A stretch of 64,000 nt of DNA, from positions 1-64,000 of the forward strand of contig PYSS01000107.1 of assembly GCA_003049465.1 (NCBI GenBank), given 5' to 3'. The DNA is from Magnaporthiopsis rhizophila (taxonomy: Eukaryota > Ascomycota > Sordariomycetes > Magnaporthales > Magnaporthaceae). The first letter of the stretch is position 1, and every line of letters begins with the position of its first letter. The notes under the pieces were generated by a model that worked only from the letters and a program-made list of their open reading frames with translations, did not search any database and was not told where the DNA came from. Shown here in pieces: positions 1-10,971 of this stretch. Position numbers and translations under genes: made by a program.

Positions 1-47
1 CCCCCCTTTCTAGCCACCCGTCGGACCAACGCCTCGACTTGGTTATT

Positions 48-1180
48 AGCTCGAGACGAGAACTGATCCCCGCTTTCCTCCATCATTGCCAACCTCGCCC
101 CGCCTTCTTCTTCGAGAGTGTCGTGACATCCTCCGTCCCCACCAAGGTCGTCATCGTCCACGGGCACAACGGCCTTTGGCTTGGGCTCACGTTTCACTTT
201 CGGCGACGGCCCCGGCCCCGTCATCGCGCTTCATCTTTGGCTTCTTCGCCGGTGTGGCGATGACCTCCTCGCCCAGGTTGTCATCGTCCTGGACGGGGGT
301 TACGGCCTTCGCCTTCCTCGTCGAGGCGCTCGCCAAAAGCTCGAGACAAGAACTGGTCCCCGTTCTCATCCGTCCTCACTAACGGCGTCACGCCTTTTTC
401 GACGGTGTAGTGATAACCTCCTCGGCCAGATCGTCATCGTCCTGGACCGAGGCCACGGCCTTGGCCTTTCTCTTGGAACCGCCCGCCAAAAGCTCGAGAT
501 AAGAATTGGTCCCCACTCTTATCCGTCCTCACTAACGGCGCGACGCCTTTTTCGACGGTGTGACGAGGCCGCCACCTGCCAGGTCGTCATCATCCTGGAC
601 CAGGGCCACGGCCGTAGCCTTGTGCTTTGATCCGCCCGCCAAAAGCTCGAGATAAAGAACCGGCGCCCGTTCTTATCCGTCATCGCTAACGGCGCCCCGC
701 CTTCTTGGAAGGTGTCTCGATGTTCTCCTCGCCGAGGACATCGTCGTCCTCGATCGACGCAGCGGCCTTGGCCTTGCGCTTCAAGCCGCAACGGCCTCAG
801 CCTTGAGCTTGGCCCAGGTCTCCCATTACAGGGACCCAGTGCCCCGAAGTAGGTGTTAGCGGAGATCTTCTGTACGCCGCAGTAGCTTAGCGGAGATCTT
901 CTCTACGCCCATACTACTCCAGGAGCCGCTTCGCTTCCTCGACGGTAATACGGTCACCCCGAGTACGGCCCTCATCGCCCCAAGTGAATCGGCCAAGAGG
1001 CTGAAGCTCGACCCCGCCGAAAGCTCGAGATAAGAACTGGTCCCCGTCCTTGTCCGTCCTCACTAACGGCGTAGTCCGGCCCCAGGCTCCTCCATGAGAC
1101 TTGCCCACCAGAGGTAACCTGGCTTTTAGCTCGAGACGAGAGCTGGTGCAGCCTCCCATCCGTCCTCGCTAACGGCACAG
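48..1180 (-). repeat. Left array of a ~50-bp repeat with decayed Lys-rich coding modules
   Basis: Six copies of a ~50-bp sequence beginning AGCTCGAGAYAAGAACTGGT and ending CACTAACGGCG lie at about 48-100 (weak), 338-387, 490-540, 643-694, 1022-1071 and 1128-1176. The copies at 338, 490 and 643 are spaced about 152 bp. Between them the minus strand reads as a protein module: Lys/Arg-rich (SKRKAKAV), then acidic (QDDDDLAEEV), then (I/T)TPSKK or ATPAKK. Frames shift and stops fall at the 50-bp elements, so no long ORF survives. The array looks like the remains of a tandemly repeated C-terminal region of a gene read leftwards. I do not recognise the family. A short direct repeat (TTAGCGGAGATCTTCT) is also present at about 857-876 and 889-908. 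Confidence 0.75.
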
Positions 1181-1329
1181 GATCCCCCTGGTGGGTATCA
1201 CTTGGTATCTGTGGTCGTCTGAAGGTCGGTCGAGCTCCTGCTGGACTGGTGCTCGCAGTTTGCGTGCCAGACTAGGGAAATTAGCCGATGTTTCCGGACA
1301 GTAGGGACGACATCAGCCACTCACTTTTA

Positions 1330-1710
1330 TATCCGCAGAAGAGAAAGTTGCGGATTGGTGCCGTCTTCCAACTGGGCGCCGATCCAGCCTGACGCTGCGG
1401 CCAGTCATCTCTTATGCTCGTAGTATGCCAGTCCGTTGATAAGGGCTAGATCATCCTCGTTCGGCTTTGTGACCGCCCTCACCAGCTTCTTCTTGAGCTG
1501 CTGGCTTGAGTCCAGCTCTGTGCAGACTGTCAGCAGCCGGTGCTTCGAAAGAAAAATGGTACGATAGCGCCCACTTACTTTGCTTGGTGTGTCGCAGTCG
1601 AAGCAGACGAACACCGATAGCGCATCACCTTCCCCGGAACAGAGCGTGCGTTCTGTTGACAACGGCGGGGGTCGCAAAGCCCTGGTGAACTTGCCTTGCT
1701 GTCAGTCTTT
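1330..1710 (-). pseudogene. Decayed gene fragments, minus strand (left block)
   Basis: On the minus strand, 1540 to 1330 encodes a stretch containing LINGLAYYEHKR, then an in-frame TGA (1405-1407), then LAAASGWIGAQL. It aligns with plus-strand 3430-3550, which encodes ADRLIYQGHKLRLAVASGWV. Upstream, at about 1650-1590, GEGDALSVFVCF resembles the plus-strand SVSVYLDP segment near 3560-3600 and is followed by a good donor, GTAAGT. The two segments are in the reverse order to the right block, which suggests two partial tandem copies. The stop is a CGA-to-TGA change relative to the right copy. No function is recognised. I treat this as a broken paralogue, not an active gene. Confidence 0.55.
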
Positions 1711-3397
1711 GGGCAGTGGGATATGGGTCTCGCAACAGGGCTTATGCAGGAGTAGTTAATAGCAAGACTAGGTAGAGGTCACAGACAATCCTGTGGCATA
1801 GAAGAGAATGAAGGTGATGAGCCTGCTGGTGATTATGATGATGGTGATGGTGCTGCTGATGTTGGGGGACTGTCATGGCGGGTGGAAGAAGTGAGGGAGA
1901 CGAGGGTTCCTGTGGATGTTTGGCGAGGACGTACCTGTGATGGAGTGCGCTGTCGACGGACGGCGGCAGCGCCGTGTAGAGGTGGTAGGGAAATACATGA
2001 TAAAGACAAAGGTATGCTTCCTCGAAGAGTTGGAGGAAGGAAACCCGAACGGAAGTGTGTGGTTGAGTTTGGTCTGGACTCGACGTTCAGCTCTGATGGG
2101 TAGTGATCTTGGAGAGAAAAGCTGGAACAGCGGGACCAGTGCAGAATTTTAATATCAAAAGTGGAAGGGAAAAGAGGGCAGAGGTCCCGTTGGCAGCACA
2201 ATTATGTAAGCCCTGTGGCTGGAGAGAGAGATTCGGAGCAGATCCAGAGAGACAAACAAAGGAGAGGGCCCACTCAACCACCATTGAGAGGAGCGAGGAG
2301 CCGCAGCACAGCACAGACCCAGTGTTGGCCTGCTTTTGACGCGTCTCTCTTGAGGTGTGGCGTGCCTCTGTTGATGTTTAATCTTTTGGAGGCAGAACAG
2401 GGGTGGGCTGACCGCCCGGCAGAGCCGCAGACGCGTAGTCTCCCCGACGACCACTCAGCTTGTCCTGGAGCCTCCCCACTCACCAATATGGAAGGAGCTA
2501 GTCCCCCAGGCACGCAAGAAACCGTCACATGTGGTTTTGAAGCCGCAGATACCATGTGCATCCCATCCCTTTCCACATCCACGCATCACATCTGAACTCG
2601 GGGCTTTTTGCTCGGCTTGTGACAACACACAGTCAAAGAGGCGGGGATGGACACGCCGGCTCTATCATTACCTTGTTGTTGGTTTGAATATGGGGAGCAA
2701 AGCAGCAAAGCCACACCAAGTATGGCTGGTTGGCACAGCATTCTCGGCAGCGCGAATACACTCACTGCTATAATTAAAACAAAGAGAAATGGCTTTCTGA
2801 GCACGCAGCGCTACGCTGAATATCTATCTCCTGATGAATGTGGTAAATTTGCGGGTTCCTGATGATTTACAACTTGCTATCACGATGCATAACGCAACAC
2901 ATGTGTGTAGTGCGGAAGCGAGGAACTTGTGTAGAAACCACAAATTATCAAAATGGCAGGAGCATGTAGAGCAGCGACTGGGATGTGCCGAGAGGCCCCC
3001 CACTGGTATGGCAATGGGATGCTCCGGCATGGTGCCCCAGGCAGGCACGAGCCAGACACCATCAGCTCCCTCCGGCCTACCAGTCTTCCGTCAGTTCTTT
3101 CTGGTTCTTCAGATATCGATGGGGCACGCACTCGGCACTGTGCCTACCTAGGTAAGCTGCCTGATTTTTTTTTCCCCGACCCTCCCTACCTCATATTTGG
3201 AAGACTTTTTTTTTCCCCAGCCCACAACAACTCTCCTCCACCAACAAAACACACGACACGAAAAAACCCCATCTTCCATATTCAAGATACCCATCACTCC
3301 TACCACCACCACCGTCACCCACAACCCCTATACAGGTACCCGCTCGTCTCCCAACCCTCAGCATATGGCGGCGACGCTGTATGCCATGACCTCCTAG
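1711..3397. other. Spacer between the inverted blocks; no gene supported
   Basis: This stretch separates the two oppositely oriented decayed blocks. Short open frames exist on both strands, but none has a recognisable domain, a convincing exon structure or biased composition. Pyrimidine-rich stretches occur at about 3160-3300. Confidence 0.6.
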
Positions 3398-4098
3398 GGT
3401 CAGACCTGGAAGCAGGAGGGCTTGGGGTCTTTCGACACCAAGCCAATCCTCGCCGACAGGCTGATCTACCAGGGGCACAAACTACGACTGGCCGTAGCGT
3501 CGGGCTGGGTTCGCGCCCAGCTGCGCCGATCCGCACTCTCTCTTCTGGGGAGGTGATGCGCCATCGGTGTCCGTCTACCTCGACCCTGTATACGGCGGGC
3601 ATCTGGCAAGTACTCTTCTCTCTGACCTTACAGTTCTTCGCGCTTTCGCTGCTCTGATCGTCGTGACCTCATTGCCCTCCTTGGCATATCTGGCTACCTC
3701 GAGCGACCTTCCCTTTTCCCTGCTCCTCAACATCACTTTCCTCTGCTCGTCTTTTCGCAATACCTACGCTTTTGCCTCCCCACATCTACCTGCACCGTGT
3801 TCCCTCTCCTACGCCAGCAGTCACTCTTCAGCCTCTATCCTTCCTGCACATTTTCACCGACCTGCCCTCTACGTCTGTCTGCCTGCATCAGCGCTCCTCC
3901 AACAGTCTAGAACGGCCCATCTCTATGATTCTCTCCCTGCGTGATCCTCCCTCCCGCCTATGTTCGTATCCTGCACATTATCTCCCCTTGCCCTATCATA
4001 CCAGCACTCGCAGATTGCCGTCATCGTCACTCCCACCCGTTGTACCCAGACTGATTTTTGCCTCGATCCTCACTCAGTCTTCATCTCTGTAACCCAAG

Positions 4099-4156
4099 AC
4101 ACACGCACACACACACACACACCCCCACACACACACACCCACACACACACACACGA
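4099..4156. repeat. (AC)n microsatellite
   Basis: An imperfect AC dinucleotide tract of about 58 bp, interrupted by CCCCC and CCC, lies between the two parts of the decayed right-hand gene. Confidence 0.95.
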
Positions 4157-4757
4157 ACACGCTTGACATTCTGCTAACAATCGGGTTGTTTGATGAGATA
4201 GTTCGGCCGAGCGATGTTGGGGTATTAGACGACAAGCACTTTACGCGGCTTCATGTCGCCAAAACCGAAGGCCCGAGGATGGCGACAGCGATGGGGCCGT
4301 TACGCAGGCCGACAAGAGGGTGGACGGGCACCAGGCCGCACGGGTCAAGAAGACAGCGCTCTGGGAGGTCGAGATTCTCTCCTGGGATACCTTGTAAGTC
4401 CTGGCGTTTACGCTCGAGTCCCCTTTGGCTTCCGGTGATCGCAGGATAAAGCGGGTTCAAGATCGCTTACAAAGAAAGCAGAAACCCAGATTGGGGACGC
4501 CTGATTTGGCACCTGAGAACACCACCGACGGCGAGTATGGCAATGGCAGTGCCGATCCTCTCCGCCTGGACAAGGAGACGTCCCCGCATATGTCAAGTTG
4601 GAGAAACACTCTTCTGACGGGGCGAGGTCGCCAAAGCGGGTTCAAGATCATTTACACCACAAAAAGAAGACCCAGATCGGGGACGCCTGATCTGATATAT
4701 GAGAACACCCCGACGAGGAGCTTGACCTGCGGTACCGATGTCGGTGAGTGCCTGCCT

Positions 4758-5238
4758 GCGCCGTTAGCGAGGACGGATGAGAGCGGGGACCAGCTCTTGT
4801 CTCGAGCTAAAGGCGTAGGTAACACATTCGCTCGGCGAGCACCAGCGCCTCCTCAGAGGACGAGGAGGCGGGTGTCCGACTGAGTGCCTGCCTGCGCCGT
4901 TAGTGAGGACGGATAAGAGCGGGGATCAGCTCCTGTCTCGAGCTAAGGCAAAGGCGGGTGGCTCCGGACGATGAGGCCTCCATCGAAGAAAGCGAAGACC
5001 GGGAGCTGGTGGCCACGCCTTCGAAAAAGCCCAGGGACGGGGGTTGGTGGCCGCCTCTTCGAAGAAACCGAAGACGGGGGCTTGGTGATCCCCCTGTGAA
5101 GAAGGCAAAAACAGGGGGTTGGTGGTGGGGGTTTTTTTTTTTAAGAAAGGCAAATGAGGGTGCGGCCTCATCTTCCTGGGCCTGCCTGCGCCGTTAGCGA
5201 AGACGGATGGGAGCGGAGACCAGCTCTCGTCTCGAGCT
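4758..5238 (+). repeat. Right array of the ~50-bp repeat, inverted relative to the left array
   Basis: Three copies occur at about 4758-4808, 4895-4944 and 5188-5238. Each reads CGCCGTTAGNGAGGACGGAT and continues to CTCGAGCTAA, the exact reverse orientation of the copies at 48-1180. All three are preceded by TGCCTGCCTG, which the left copies lack. Between them the plus strand encodes acidic and Lys-rich peptide such as EESEDRELVATPSKKP, the same module type as on the left. Confidence 0.8.
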
Positions 5239-5687
5239 AAGGCGTGGGTGGCCTTCGGGAGCTCTGAGCCGCCGGACAAGACACCTTGGTCGACTTCCTG
5301 GCCTCGGGCAGCAGGCGCTTGACGCCTGCTGCCCTGGTCACGTTACCATTGTCGCCACCACCAACACCCCCACATCTTACTCCGCCACCTCCAACAACCA
5401 GATATTCCGAGATGACGTCGGGCAGCGGCCGCTTCCGCAACACGGAGATGGCCAGCCTGCGTAGCATCGCGCGGGAGAAGAAGAGAAAGCATTAGAGGAA
5501 GGGAATCAGGTCAGACTTGGGGAAGAGGTTTGGACGACTGTGGTGCTGGATGTGCGGATGATCACATGGAGGATGAGTCTTGTTTGAACAGGTGTGAAAG
5601 AGGCGCGGGTGTTGTCCAAACAGGATGTATTACTTCGTTGTCGATACTGCAGTCACATGTTGTAAAGAGTCACTGAACCCGCCCTAT

Positions 5688-7156
5688 CTACCCGTCCAAT
5701 GGTGATCCCGTTGCTTCATCCCGATTACATCCATCAACCCCAACAGCTCCTCGTCTGGCCCTTTCCACTCGCCTTCTCCACGGCCGGTACACAAGAATGG
5801 AGCCGACGCCAACGACCAAGAAGACACCGCAAATGCTGCCGCCTATGATGTCAAAATTATCGCCAATCGCGCTCACGCCGTCCCAGAACCCGCCCTCGAG
5901 CTCAAGCACATTTTGGACCAGGGAGAGGAGCTGGATGACGCCAATGAAGGCGGACACGAAAATGGTGATGGCCGTCAGGACGATCGAGTAGTAAAGGATG
6001 GCGACGACGTCCCGAGAAAAGGCCTTGGAGGTATACAGGGCCATCATGAGTGCCCCGTCCGTGGTGTCGAGCATGCACATGCCGGCTGGTCGGCCGAGCG
6101 GTCATTTCATCAGTCAGGCGCGGCTAGGGAAAGGAGGGAAAAGGGCGTTCAGTGCTCACCAGTGAAGAGTATAGGAAACATCATTATCAGCCATAGACTT
6201 GTGCCCTCCGCTCCGTGGATGCTAGCCAGGCCCAGGATGGCGATCTCGGAGCTCGTGTCGAATCCGAGGCCGAATACTATCCCCAGTGGGAACATCTTCC
6301 AGGGCCGGTCGATGACTTTGAACAGCTTACGGAAGACGACGGCGAGGATGCCGCTGCCACCGACAGAGATCTGTGGGGCGGGAACACTGACCGCCCCCGC
6401 CTCAGGATCGGGACTTCCTCCGCGCGGTGAGTCTGCTCGGATCGTCTGATCGCTTCTGCCCGAGACGACATCCACAACATCCCGGTACCCCTCCCCACCA
6501 CCATATCCGTCCCCGCCTCCTCCTCCCCGACGCCGCAGCTCCTCGCGCAGGCGCCGCACAAGTCGCCACAGCACCCACGCGTTGCCGGCGCACAGCAGCA
6601 GCAAAAACCCGGCCGACACGCTGGTGCCGACGACGTTGCCGACGCGCGAGATGTCGCCGAAGCGGTCGCGCAGCGCACCCGTGGTGGCGGCCACGACGGC
6701 GCACGTGGCGACGACGACGGCTGAATGGCCGAGTGAGAAGAAGGTGCCGACGGCGACGGGCCGCTGGCCGGCTGCGATGAGGCGGCGCGTCGTCAGGTCG
6801 ATGGCCGAGATGTGGTCGGCGTCCAGCGCGTGCCGTAGCCCTAGCGTGTAGGCCAGCACGGCCGACGACAGCAGCGGCGGGTGGAAGTGCAGCACGACGC
6901 CGGCCGCGGCCCACACGGCGGCGTTGACGCAGATCAGCACCAGGATCAGGCGCAGCGCGGGCGCGGGGATGGCCTGTAGGGCTTTGGGCAGGGGGATCCT
7001 GCCGAGGACCGAGGGGGAGGAGGAGGAGACCATGTCGTGCAGGCGACGGATCCGGGCGAGGGCGCGGGACGGCTTTGGCAACGACGCCGGTAGGAGCGGC
7101 GTCGTCTCCCGGCCTGCTGCTGGGCCGTCGCCCTGGGTGGAGGCTCCTGGAGACAT
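5688..7156 (-). CDS. High-affinity nickel/cobalt transporter (NiCoT family)
   Basis: Plasma-membrane-type permease that imports Ni2+ (or Co2+), in fungi mainly to supply urease. Two exons: complement(6160..7156) and complement(5688..6085), with a 74-nt GT-AG intron at 6086-6159 joining FT to AGMCMLDTTDGA. The product is 464 aa. The second membrane segment carries the family signature HX4DH (H109, D114, H115, in RHALDADHIS). Other conserved blocks are LGHSAVVV, LGFDTSSEIAIL and MFPILFTAGMCMLDTTDGAL. A hydrophilic Gly/Asp-rich loop separates the N- and C-terminal membrane halves, as is usual in this family. The N-terminal ~60 residues are hydrophilic. The start at 7156 is the first ATG of the open frame. 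Family assignment is firm; the preferred metal is inferred. It is divergent from the flavocytochrome gene at 8545. Confidence 0.93.
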
Positions 7157-7340
7157 GGCCGTTATGTTTCCACTCGGGCTTATATTTAACCGACAGTTTA
7201 ACTGGAACTACGCTAGAAGGGATCACCACGGGAGTGATGGCGGCGACGGCAAAGTAGGGGTTTGTGAAGAAACCCCGCATGACCAGGCCCACTGGCTGAT
7301 GGAAAACTCGTAAATGAGGGCAGCGCTGGAAAAAAGGGGT

Positions 7341-7362
7341 AAAAAAAAAAAAAAAAAAAAAA
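7341..7362. repeat. Poly(A) tract, 22 nt
   Basis: Uninterrupted A run about 185 bp upstream of the nickel transporter start codon. Confidence 0.95.
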
Positions 7363-7512
7363 TGGTGAGCCAGCTGAGTCCTCCTTGATGGATGATGATA
7401 TCTTCTTCCACCTCGTAAACGAAGCTTTCTCCGTGTTCAGCCTCCGAGGTTTAATACGCCTCCTCATACTCATGCTGCCACGGCGTTCTAGACCACCCCA
7501 CCTCATCGAGGT

Positions 7513-7545
<33 letters not shown>
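7513..7545. repeat. Poly(G) tract, 33 nt
   Basis: Uninterrupted run of 33 G on the plus strand, flanked by CATCGAGGT and TCGATGTG. Such a run could fold as a G-quadruplex, or its length could be a sequencing artefact. Confidence 0.95.
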
Positions 7546-7546
<1 letters not shown>

Positions 7547-8544
7547 CGATGTGAGAAGGCATAAGCTGGGCGTGAGTTGCACAGTTCAAATTCACCACCT
7601 TCACCCCCATGATTCTCTGATGGTCCATATCAAAGCTATAGATTGGGCGCACGAATTGTGATTCCATTGCCTTAAGTCTGCTCCAGGCGTCATCAGCTCT
7701 GGCGTCCCGGATGCCAATCGATGTGGCTGCCAGCCACGGATGTCACGTGTTTGTCCAAGGCGTGTGGATTTCATCTGATCAATTTTCATCCTCCAAGCAC
7801 TGACTGCCCCGGAGCACAAAGTCAAAAGACCGTCGATATCTGGTTAAGGTTTATCCGGCGTGTGGTTGCCGCGGACCAAAACCCCCCCCACCCCAAAAAA
7901 AAAAAAAATGAATCGGCGGGTCCGGGGTCGTCGTCCCTCGCATCTCGGTTATCGTCTTCAGTGACCCATCCTGGTGGGTGCACCAAATGTTCGGGAGCCC
8001 TGGTCCGCCTGTCAATAGGGACTCACGATGGTAGAAAGAAAGCCAAATCCCGAAAAAGACGATTGCGATGCGGGCCGAAAAAAAAGAAACCCCGCCTGTC
8101 CTTGACAGGCATGATAGCATGCATTCCCAGGATAACTCCTAGGATGGCAGTGCCTGACCCAAATACAGTGGACCTTACCCCGTGGTAGGCCCCCCGGGGT
8201 AGAGCCTAGTATGTAAGGTCGCATTAGACAAACCATGCTTCGCGTTGGCTCCTAGCACCCGCTGTCGTTCCTGATGACAGCCGGGCAAGGGGTAGGCCGC
8301 CTCCGCAGAGCTGCCCTTGTTTTGATGGGGCCAAAGGCAAGCCCCGGGGTACGCCCCCGAGGACTTGAACCAGGTTAAAGACCGGTGTACCGCCCCTCTC
8401 TTCTCTCTCTCTACCGGCCACAGTATGTACCAGCACGGCTACGTATCGCCCAGCAGCCTGACATTCGTTAACGGGCTTGCATCTTGATGGCCTTACCACA
8501 TTCCTTATTCCCAACTACCCACCACACTCATTATCATCACCATC

Positions 8545-10971
8545 ATGGTCAAGTCACTCTTTAGTAGCTCGCTCGCGGCAGTGGCCTGGGCCGCAGGCGC
8601 AGCCGTCGCCCAGCAATCTTCCAGTGCTTTCACGGACCCGAGCACTGGGATCGCGTTCCAGTCCTTCTCCTCCGGCGATGGCTACAGCTTCGGCATCGCC
8701 CTGCCAGAGGCATCGGCCGGCAGCACAGACTTTATCGGCCGGATATCAGGCAACATCAAGGAAGGGTGGGCCGGCGTGTCGCTGGGAGGCGCCATGGTGG
8801 GGAAGACGCTCGTGACGGCATGGCCTCGCGGGAGCGACGTAGTCGCGTCTCTGAGGAAAGCGTCGGGGTACTCCAGCCCCGATCCCCTGACGGGGACGGC
8901 AAAGCTCAAGCCCATAAAGGCCGGCATATCGGCCAACGGCACGGCTTTCACGTACACATTCTTGTGTTCAGGGTGCCTGCAGACAGACGGGTCGACCTTT
9001 GCGACCGCCGACGCCTCCGCAACGCTGGGGTGGGCGATGTCCCGTAAGGCGGTCAGCCGCCCGGATGACGCGGCGTCCCCGTTGAATTTTCACTCGAACT
9101 TCGGCCGGTTCAAGGCCAACCTGGCCGCGGCGCGGTCGGCCAAGTTCGCCACGTGGGCAGCCATGGCGTCCGACGTTGTGCCAGCACCCACACCGGGCGG
9201 CCAGCCCAACACGACAGCGCCCGTCACAATCGTGTCCAACGTCACGTATGACTACATCGTAGCGGGTGCAGGTGCCGCAGGTATCGTGGTCGCGCAGCGG
9301 CTCGTCGAGAGCGGCCGGTCCGTGCTGCTGCTCGAGCGAGGCGGGCCGTCGGCGGCATCGACGGGCGGGACGGCGCGAGTTGCCTGGAACAACAGCATGT
9401 CGCCGTTTGATGTGCCGGGCTTGGCGTACTATTTGGCCAGCTTTCCGGATACTTCCAGCGCCTACTGCAGCGACACGGCGGAGAAGGCGGGCTGTCTGCT
9501 GGGAGGCGGCACCCAGGTCAACGCCGTCATGTACGTGCCGCCGCGGGCCGCCGACTTTGACGAAAAGTGGCCCGAGGGGTGGAAGTGGGCTGATGTGAAA
9601 GACGGGGCTGCGCGGCTGTACCAGCGGGATCCGGGGACGACGCAGCCGTCAGCCGATGGGAAGCGGTACGATCAGGCTGCGTACGATGTCTTGTCCAAGT
9701 TCTTCTCGGCCAACGGGTTCAAGTCGGTTGACGCGCTTGCCGAGCCAGACAAGAAGCACGACGTATTTACCCACGCCCCATGGCTGGTAAGTTTTTTTTC
9801 TTTTTTTTTTCTTCCTGTCCAGAACCCAGAAGAGGTCTCCATCTAACACTACCATCTCTTCTAATAGATCAAGAATGGACTGCGCTCCGGCCCCGTGCGG
9901 CAGTATCTCCCTCTGGCACAGGCCGAATCGAACTTCAAGCTGCAACTCAACACCAAGGTGATTCGGGCAGTGCGTGCCAACTCGACCGTCACAGGCGTCG
10001 AGGTCGAGCTGCCGAACGGGACGCGGCAGATCATCAAGCTCGCAGACCCGAAGAAGGGCAAGGTGGTGCTGGCGTCGGGCGCGCTCTCAACCCCGCGCAT
10101 CCTCTTCAACAGCGGCATCGGACCGGCCAAGCAGCTGCAGATTGTCGTCGATGGAACGACACAAGTGACACTCCCTCCGCGGGAAGCTTGGATCGACTTG
10201 CCAGTAGGGATGGGCGTCAAGGACCACCCGATCTTCACGGTGAACCTCCAGCAGGTCGATAACGGGAGCAATAACGCGTCGGCAAGCTTAGGCCAGGCGG
10301 ACTTCGTCAAGCCTTCGGTGCAGAACGTGGCGCTGTTCGCGGGCGGGTCGGGCCCGCTGGTGCAGGGCGGGCAGCGGCTCAACTTCTGGACGTCGGTCAA
10401 AGGCGGCGGTGACGGGATCACGCGGTTCATTCAGGGGACGTGCAACTCGCCGTCGGCGGGCATTGTGCGGCTGAAAGTGTACCTCACGCACGGGCTGACG
10501 TCGTCGGGGGAGCTGGGCATCACAGCGGCGGGGGCGACGCGGTTCGAGAAGGCGCCATCGATGAACACGGAGGGCGACAGGGCGGCCATGGTGGCCTTCA
10601 TGGACCGGCTGCTAGGCATGACGCGGGCGCCCGGCTCGACGCTCGTTCTGGCTGGTGCCGGCAACGCGACAGCGACGACGGGGGAATCGCTGACCAAGGA
10701 CTTCGTGTCCGGGTCGCACTTTGTTGGCACGGCGCGGCTGGGGCTAGACGACGGGCGCAGGGAAAACGGGACGGCGGTGGTGGATGAGAACATGCGGGTT
10801 TACGGGACGGACAACCTCTTTGTTGTCGACGCGTCCATCCACCCGGATGTGCCGACGGGGAACACGCAGGCCATCACCATGGTGGTGGCCGAGAAGGCGG
10901 CCGAGAGGATCCTTGCACTGGGCCGGGACGGCAGGAAGACGCGGGGTGGGCGCCGCAGCTATGTGCCCTGA
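8545..10971 (+). CDS. Secreted cellobiose dehydrogenase-like flavocytochrome
   Basis: Extracellular oxidoreductase: a GMC flavin domain oxidises a sugar, and a haem b domain passes electrons on, in the family typically to lytic polysaccharide monooxygenases. Exons 8545..9786 and 9868..10971 (81-nt GT-AG intron) give 781 aa. Residues 1-22 form a signal peptide (AAGAAVA-QQ). Residues ~25-215 are the CDH-type cytochrome domain, with candidate haem ligands M84 (GGAMVG) and H183 (NFHSNFGRF); after signal removal these fall close to the classical Met/His pair. A Pro/Thr linker precedes the FAD motif GAGAAG (from residue 241, followed by LLLERGG). The catalytic His/Asn pair is probably H698 (SGSHFVGTA) and N746 (TGNTQAITM). 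The protein ends GRKTRGGRRSYVP with no cellulose-binding module. Family firm; substrate inferred. Confidence 0.92.

Larger units (their letters stand above)
3398..5495 (+). pseudogene. Decayed repeat-rich gene, plus strand (right block)
   Basis: After a possible acceptor (CCTAG, 3398), 3399 onward reads WKQEGLGSFDTKPILADRLI and continues through LAVASGWVRAQLRRSALSLL. A frame slip follows near 3550, after which SVSVYLDPVYGGHLAS is legible. Coding-like sequence resumes at about 4264-4393 (AVTQADKRVDGHQAARVKKT, then LWEVEILSWDTL). It ends at a clean donor (GTAAGT, 4394), with a plausible acceptor at about 4444. Further on are two copies of a ~75-bp unit (about 4449-4525 and 4638-4711, 189-bp spacing) and Lys-rich modules with ATPSKKP. 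A possible end is FRNTEMASLRSIAREKKRKH at about 5490. Stops and slips break every frame. It shares its repeats and gene fragments with the left block in opposite orientation. Function unknown. Confidence 0.5.
7157..8544. other. Divergent intergenic region with long homopolymers
   Basis: This is the upstream region of both the nickel transporter (-) and the flavocytochrome (+). It contains a 22-nt poly(A) at 7341-7362, an exceptional 33-nt poly(G) at 7513-7545, and a GC-rich, partly palindromic stretch at 8185-8360 with two GGGGTA-type blocks. No supported gene. Confidence 0.7.

Noticed and set aside
1..60. Telomere-proximal end
   Set aside because: No TTAGGG/CCCTAA repeats; the leading C run is only six bases.
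4744..4820. The 50-bp repeat as a mobile intron (introner-like element)
   Set aside because: One right-hand copy is bounded by GTGAGT and a CTAA-AG end, but the other copies lack the donor or the branch/acceptor, and frames across the element are not restored.
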